Shown here piece after piece: positions 59,883 through 64,000 of a DNA stretch of 64,000 nt (positions are counted from its first letter, which is position 1; each line of letters begins with the position of its first letter). The notes under the pieces are model-generated. The model ran no database searches and had not been told where the DNA came from. It saw nothing but the letters and a program-made list of their open reading frames with translations. The DNA is taken from the NCBI RefSeq assembly GCF_022627955.1, contig NZ_JABXGD010000001.1, forward strand, positions 1 to 64,000. The letters are read 5' to 3'. The position numbers were made by a program, and so were the translations under genes. This DNA is from Microbacterium sp. C5A9 (GTDB lineage Bacteria > Actinomycetota > Actinomycetes > Actinomycetales > Microbacteriaceae).

Positions 59883-61052
59883 GTGACCACCGCCGCGACG
59901 CCCCGATTCCACCTCAGCCGCATGCGGCCGCGTGATCCCGCGCAGCCGCATCGCACGGCGAGCACGCTCGAGCTCTTCTTCGACCTCGTCTTCGTCGTCG
60001 CCGTCAGCATCGCGTCGGCGCAGCTGCACCACTCGCTGAGCCACGGTGACTTCGTGCACGGCGTCACCGCGTACGCGATGGTGTTCTTCGCCGTGTGGTG
60101 GGCGTGGATGAACTTCACGTGGTTCGCGACGTCCTTCGACACCGACGACTGGCTCTACCGCGTCACGACGATCGTGCAGATGGGCGGCGTGCTCGTCTTC
60201 GCGGCCGGCATCCCGGCGGCGTTCGAGCGCGGCGACTTCACGATCCCGGTCCTCGGATACATCGTGATGCGGATCGCGATGGTCGCGCAGTGGCTGCGCG
60301 CGTCGCGCGGCGCCGGTGAGCTGCGGTCGGCCACCCGACGCTATGCGCTGGGCATCGCCGCTGTGCAGGTGCTCTGGGTGCTGTTCCTGCTCATCCCCTC
60401 CGGGACTGTGCAGATCGCCGCCTTCGTGGTGTTCGCCCTGATCGAGGTGAGCGTGCCGGTGTTCGCGGAGTACCGCCGGCAGACCCCCTGGCATGCGCAT
60501 CACATCACCGAGCGGTACGGCCTCTTCACCCTGATCGTGCTGGGTGAGAGCCTGCTCGCCTCGGCAAACGCGATCGTCGACGCCGGCCGCGAGCTCGAAT
60601 CGCTGGTGCCGTTGATCTCCATCTCGGTGCTGACACTCGTCGTGACGGCATCGCTGTGGTGGATCTACTTCTGGCCGCCGCATCACCGCGCGATCACGAC
60701 CTTCGCCCGCTCGCTGCGGTACGGGTACACCCACTACCTCGTGTTCGCGGCGGCCGCCGCGTTCTCGGCCGGCATCGAGGTCGAGCTCGACGTGCTCACC
60801 GGCGAGAGTCATCTCTCGAACGTCGTCGCCTCGTTCACCGTGACGATCCCCATCGCGATCTTCCTGCTCGGCATCTGGTGGATCGCGATCCGCGAGAGTG
60901 CCGACCGTGTCGTCAACACGGCGATCCCCGCGGGTGCGCTGCTCGTGCTCCTCGACCCGATCCTGCCGATCCCCGTCGCGATCACCGCCGTCGTCCTGGC
61001 GGTGATCGTCGTGATCCTGGTGCTCCGCCCGCCGCTGCCTCAGCGCTCATAG
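59883..61052 (+). CDS. Low-temperature-requirement A (LtrA) family membrane protein
   Basis: 389 residues, about twelve membrane helices. The N-terminal family signature is TLELFFDLVFVVAVSIASAQ, with AVWWAWMNFTWFATSFDTDD and ITERYGLFTLIVLGESLLA following. LtrA was named from a Listeria cold-growth mutant; the biochemical role is unknown. The GTG start is set by the -10 spacing. Confidence 0.92.
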   Translation: MTTAATPRFHLSRMRPRDPAQPHRTASTLELFFDLVFVVAVSIASAQLHHSLSHGDFVHGVTAYAMVFFAVWWAWMNFTWFATSFDTDDWLYRVTTIVQMGGVLVFAAGIPAAFERGDFTIPVLGYIVMRIAMVAQWLRASRGAGELRSATRRYALGIAAVQVLWVLFLLIPSGTVQIAAFVVFALIEVSVPVFAEYRRQTPWHAHHITERYGLFTLIVLGESLLASANAIVDAGRELESLVPLISISVLTLVVTASLWWIYFWPPHHRAITTFARSLRYGYTHYLVFAAAAAFSAGIEVELDVLTGESHLSNVVASFTVTIPIAIFLLGIWWIAIRESADRVVNTAIPAGALLVLLDPILPIPVAITAVVLAVIVVILVLRPPLPQRS

Positions 61053-61099
61053 ATACTGCATAGGCGAGGCATAGCTCGCTGATCGTCTGCTCGGTGACC

Positions 61100-61119
61100 A
61101 TGGGTGCAACGACACCCAT
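61100..61119. promoter_or_regulatory. Palindrome upstream of dioxygenase-Tat operon
   Basis: ATGGGTG-N6-CACCCAT is a perfect 7-6-7 dyad 21 nt before the ATG at 61141 and next to the GAGAGGAG ribosome site. It could be a repressor operator or an RNA hairpin gating translation. Confidence 0.5.
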
Positions 61120-61140
61120 CGATCCGAGAGGAGCACGATC

Positions 61141-62136
61141 ATGAGCCGCATCCCCGAACCCGTCCAGACGCCGGAGGGTCCCACCTACGAGGGTCGCCTG
61201 CTCGACCGTGTCGACGAGGAGGTCGTCGATCAGGGCGCGGCCTTCGACATCCGAACTCTCGTGACGCGCCGAGGAGTTCTGGGCCTCGCCGGACTCGGCG
61301 TCGGAGCGATCGTGCTGGCGGCCTGTGCTCCGGCCGCGACCGGAACGGCGACGACGGGCGACGCGGAGGCGTCGACCGGCGACTCGACCGAGGGTTCCGG
61401 CACCGACAGTGCGTCGGGGTCCACGGGCACCGCCGACGGGGAGATCCCGGACGAGACCGCAGGGCCCTATCCCGGCGACGGGTCGAACGGACCCGATGTG
61501 CTCGAGCAATCGGGCATCGTGCGGCAGGACATCACGACCTCGATCGACGGATCCGCGACGGCGGAGGGAGTCCCCCTCACCTTCGAGTTCGAGGTGCTCG
61601 ACATGGCGAACGGCGGCGTCCCCTTCGCCGGAGTCGCGGTCTACGCGTGGCACTGCACCGCCGCAGGGGAGTACTCCCTGTACTCCTCGGGCCTCGAGGA
61701 CGTCACCTATCTGCGCGGGGTGCAGGTGGCGGATGCCGACGGCAGGGTCTCGTTCTCGTCGATCTTCCCCGGGTGCTACTCCGGACGCTGGCCGCACATC
61801 CACTTCGAGGTCTACCCGGACGTCGACTCGATCACCGATGCGGCGAACACGATCGCCACCTCGCAGATGGCACTCCCCGAAGAGGCGTGCGCGGCGGTCT
61901 ACGCGGATTCCCGGTACGACGGCTCGGCGCGCAACCTGGCACAGACCAGCCTCGCGAGCGACAACGTGTTCGGCGACGACTCGGCGGCCCTGCAGCTGCC
62001 CACCATCACCGGCGATGCGACCACCGGATACGCGACGGCGCTGGTGGTCGGCATCGACACCACGACGACCCCCACCGCCGGCTCCGCTCCCTCGGGCGGC
62101 GACGGCGGACCCGGTGGCCAGCCGCCGACGAACTGA
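61141..62136 (+). CDS. Tat-exported lipoprotein of intradiol dioxygenase fold
   Basis: 331 residues. After a 40-residue cytoplasmic lead comes a Tat motif (T-R-R-G-V-L-G, R43 R44), a hydrophobic core and lipobox LAAC (C62), then an acidic Ser/Thr/Gly linker. The catalytic-type domain (about 120-310) carries candidate iron ligands Y178 (GEYSLY), Y213 (PGCYSGRWP), H219 and H221 (PHIHFEV). Cytosolic relatives cleave catechols. Extracytoplasmic lipid-anchored forms have unknown substrates. The tat genes follow immediately. Confidence 0.88.
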   Translation: MSRIPEPVQTPEGPTYEGRLLDRVDEEVVDQGAAFDIRTLVTRRGVLGLAGLGVGAIVLAACAPAATGTATTGDAEASTGDSTEGSGTDSASGSTGTADGEIPDETAGPYPGDGSNGPDVLEQSGIVRQDITTSIDGSATAEGVPLTFEFEVLDMANGGVPFAGVAVYAWHCTAAGEYSLYSSGLEDVTYLRGVQVADADGRVSFSSIFPGCYSGRWPHIHFEVYPDVDSITDAANTIATSQMALPEEACAAVYADSRYDGSARNLAQTSLASDNVFGDDSAALQLPTITGDATTGYATALVVGIDTTTTPTAGSAPSGGDGGPGGQPPTN

Positions 62137-62174
62137 CGCCCCACGAGAACACCCTCAGGAAGAAGGAGAGAGAA

Positions 62175-62357
62175 ATGCTGCAGAACCTCACGGGCTGGCA
62201 CGCCCTGATCATCCTCGCGATCGTCGTCCTGATCTTCGGCGCCGCGAAGCTCCCCGCACTCGCCAAGAGCGTCGGCCAGTCCCTGCGCATCCTCAAGACA
62301 GAGGTCGCCGAGCCCGTCGCCGAGACCTCGGCCCCGGTCGCGCGTCCGACGGAGTAG
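62175..62357 (+). CDS. tatA: Sec-independent translocase TatA
   Basis: 60 residues: a membrane helix (WHALIILAIVVLIFG), the conserved Phe-Gly hinge and an amphipathic helix (AAKLPALAKSVGQSLRILK), then a short acidic/Pro tail. It forms the variable pore of the twin-arginine pathway. AAGGAG lies upstream. It is 38 bp after its probable substrate gene and 3 bp before tatC. Confidence 0.93.
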   Translation: MLQNLTGWHALIILAIVVLIFGAAKLPALAKSVGQSLRILKTEVAEPVAETSAPVARPTE

Positions 62358-62360
62358 GCC

Positions 62361-63185
62361 GTGACCGCTCTCGCCACGTCATCCGTCGCGACGCAGGCCC
62401 CGGCGGGGATGCCGCTGTCGGCGCACCTGCGGGAGGCGCGCGTGCGCGCCTCCCGTGCGGCGGTGGCGCTCCTGGTGGGGGTGGTGATCGGATATCTCGT
62501 GTCCGATCAGGTCATGGACGTGCTCCGCGCCCCGATCGCCGCGCTCGCCGAGTCGCGCGATGCGAGTCTGAACTTCGACAGCATCACCGGGGCGTTCGAC
62601 CTCACGGTCAAGATCGCCCTCTTCACAGGGATCGCGCTGTCGAGCCCGGTCTGGATGTACGAGCTCCTCGCGTTCCTCGCCCCGGGCCTCGCACGGCGGG
62701 AGAAGAGGTACACGTTCGGATTCCTCGCGGCCGCGGTACCGCTGTTCGTCGCCGGATGCGCGGCGGGTCTGGCCCTGTTCCCACGGATGGTCGAACTGCT
62801 CGCGGGCTTCGCCTCGACCGAGGACAGCACGCTGCTGCAGGCCTCGTACTACGTCGACTTCGTCCTGAAGATCGTTCTCGCGACCGGGCTCGCCTTCGTG
62901 CTGCCCGTGTTCCTCGTGGTCCTGAACCTGCTGGGGATCCTCTCGGCACGCTCCCTCGTGCGCAGCTGGCGGGTCGTCGTCGTCGCGATCGTGCTCTTCA
63001 GCGCGACCGTCACCCCGGCTGCCGACGTGCTGTCGATGTTCCTCATCGCGGTGCCGATGACCGTGCTCTTCGCCGCTGCGCTGCTTCTCGCGTGGCTCCA
63101 CGACCGGGGCGTGGCCCGGCGCTCCGCCCTCCTCGCGGGTACCCCCTCGGATACGCCTTCGCACGCCCCCTCGGACCAGGAGTGA
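62361..63185 (+). CDS. tatC: Sec-independent translocase TatC
   Basis: 274 residues, six membrane helices. Family elements are MPLSAHLREARVRASRAAVAL, FSPVWMYE-like LSSPVWMYELLAFLAPGL and EKRYTFGF. TatC is the receptor for twin-arginine signal peptides. The usual LPxHLxELRxR opening reads LSAHLREARVR. The GTG start directly follows tatA. Confidence 0.95.
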   Translation: MTALATSSVATQAPAGMPLSAHLREARVRASRAAVALLVGVVIGYLVSDQVMDVLRAPIAALAESRDASLNFDSITGAFDLTVKIALFTGIALSSPVWMYELLAFLAPGLARREKRYTFGFLAAAVPLFVAGCAAGLALFPRMVELLAGFASTEDSTLLQASYYVDFVLKIVLATGLAFVLPVFLVVLNLLGILSARSLVRSWRVVVVAIVLFSATVTPAADVLSMFLIAVPMTVLFAAALLLAWLHDRGVARRSALLAGTPSDTPSHAPSDQE

Positions 63186-63187
63186 TC

Positions 63188-63589
63188 ATGTTCGGACTCA
63201 CGATCGAGAAGCTCGTCGTCGTCGCTCTCCTCGCGGCCGTCGTCATCGGCCCGCGGCGCCTGCCCGTCTACGCGAGCCGCGTCACCGCACTCGTGCGCCG
63301 TCTCGCGGTGCGGGCGAGCGATGCCGCCCGCCGGGCCGAGAACGAGACCGGCATCGCCGCCCTGCGAGACGACTGGACCACGCTCGACCCGCGGCAGTAC
63401 GATCCGCGGCGCATCATCCGCGAGGCGTGGGCGGCGAGCGGCGCCGGGGAAGGCGTCGCGGCCACACCGGGCGACCGCGACGCGGCCTCGGGCCCCGCAT
63501 CGACCATCCTCGAACGGCATGTCGAGGGGGAGTGGGTGACGGTCGGTTCGTCGGGGCATCCGCGGCGGGTCTGGGTGCCCGCCGAGTGA
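63188..63589 (+). CDS. tatB: Sec-independent translocase TatB
   Basis: 133 residues: a short N-terminus with Glu7, membrane helix (KLVVVALLAAVVIGPRRLP) with the Gly-Pro hinge typical of TatB, then a basic amphipathic helix. The C-terminal part (RHVEGEWVTVGSSGHPRRVW) is long and not typical. The ATG follows AGGAG by 6 nt. With tatA and tatC it forms a complete translocase behind one substrate gene. Confidence 0.88.
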   Translation: MFGLTIEKLVVVALLAAVVIGPRRLPVYASRVTALVRRLAVRASDAARRAENETGIAALRDDWTTLDPRQYDPRRIIREAWAASGAGEGVAATPGDRDAASGPASTILERHVEGEWVTVGSSGHPRRVWVPAE

Positions 63590-63625
63590 GGCCGGACCGG
63601 CTCTGCTGCGGATATTGGTGTCATC

Positions 63626-63634
63626 TGTTAGACT
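63626..63634 (+). promoter_or_regulatory. Extended -10 promoter TGT-TAGACT
   Basis: TGTTAGACT is an extended -10 element in the 190-bp gap after tatB. It would give a leader of about 140 nt before the last gene. No -35 box is clear. Confidence 0.45.
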
Positions 63635-63780
63635 GTGTGAGCTACGTGTGACATGGCCTCCCTCCAGGCCGCCGCGTCGCCACTGATCAGGGCCATAACG
63701 GACCAAGCGCATCGACGCGCGCGATCCGCCTTCGATCTCACATCTTCGCGAGCCGCATCCTGCGTGCCCGCCGCACAGCA

Positions 63781-64000
63781 ATGAGTATCACCATGAGCAC
63801 GACCACCTTTCCCACTTCCGATCCGCTGACCTGGAAACAGGCAGACACCGATGTGCACGTCGCGACCCGTGCCGGCGAGTTCGCCGGTTTCGTCGAGTTC
63901 GACGGCACCACCCATCTCGTCCGCGACCAGCGCGGTGTCGAACTGGGCACTTTCGCCTCGCTCGACGATGCACAGGAGGCGCTCGAAGGCGCCCACGCGC
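63781..64000 (+). CDS. Small hypothetical protein, cut by the window end
   Basis: 73 codons are visible without a stop. ATG 63781 or 63793 could start it (both in frame). It is a beta-rich soluble protein with DPLTWKQADTDVHVATRAGE and GFVEFDGTTHLVRDQRG, ending in a helix rich in Asp/Ala/Glu. I do not recognise a named domain. The product probably ends soon after the window. Confidence 0.6.
   Translation, partial: MSITMSTTTFPTSDPLTWKQADTDVHVATRAGEFAGFVEFDGTTHLVRDQRGVELGTFASLDDAQEALEGAHA

Overview
The window is a high-GC actinobacterial chromosome segment. Codons end mostly in G/C, many starts are GTG, and operon genes overlap by ATGA, GTGA or TGATG. The gene content (ESX/type VII secretion, a forkhead-kinase-phosphatase module, mycoredoxin, an IdeR-like iron box, TgpA/DUF58/MoxR) fits Microbacteriaceae, and Microbacterium or a close relative is my best guess. 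No rRNA, tRNA, insertion sequence, prophage or CRISPR array was seen.

Region 1 (154-16438, plus): a DNA-3-methyladenine glycosylase, then a tightly coupled run. It encodes a membrane Ser/Thr kinase, a 2002-residue Ig-like surface protein, a MoxR ATPase, a DUF58 protein, a transglutaminase-like membrane protein that has lost its catalytic Cys and His, a forkhead-associated (FHA) protein, a PP2C phosphatase and a membrane protein carrying repeated DEATVVV motifs. I read it as an envelope-sensing phospho-signalling unit.

Region 2 (16448-34167): a type VII secretion locus in two halves. On the minus strand lie eccD, eccB and mycP. On the plus strand lie two operons of WXG100-type substrates, a second mycosin, an EspB-like protein with a glycine-rich tail, a second EccD, an RDD-FHA protein and a fused three-ATPase EccC. 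The two substrate operons share a duplicated promoter/leader of about 120 bp. No EccE or EccA is present.

Region 3 (34230-41850): a decayed serine-recombinase-like protein, malate dehydrogenase, a zinc metallopeptidase, prolyl aminopeptidase, an aldehyde dehydrogenase, a GPH-type transporter, a mycoredoxin and a small siderophore-interacting-domain protein behind an IdeR-like box. Many promoters here and elsewhere place a TANNNT -10 box exactly 6 nt before the start codon, which implies leaderless mRNAs.

Region 4 (41875-59567): an exopolysaccharide/cell-wall glycopolymer cluster. It has a TagD-like cytidylyltransferase, several glycosyltransferases (one fused to a hexapeptide acyltransferase), a GH16-like secreted protein, a Wzy-like polymerase, a Wzz-like chain-length protein with a degenerate kinase domain, a CDP-alcohol phosphotransferase, a large fibrinogen-like adhesin, a Wzx-like flippase, a WecG/TagA transferase and the initiating sugar-phosphate transferase. 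The motif CTGGGGA(A/C/G), or TTGGGGA, recurs in the leaders of six of its genes and may define a regulon.

Region 5 (59883-64000): an LtrA-like membrane protein, then a Tat lipoprotein of the intradiol dioxygenase fold followed directly by tatA, tatC and tatB, and finally a small hypothetical gene that runs off the window.
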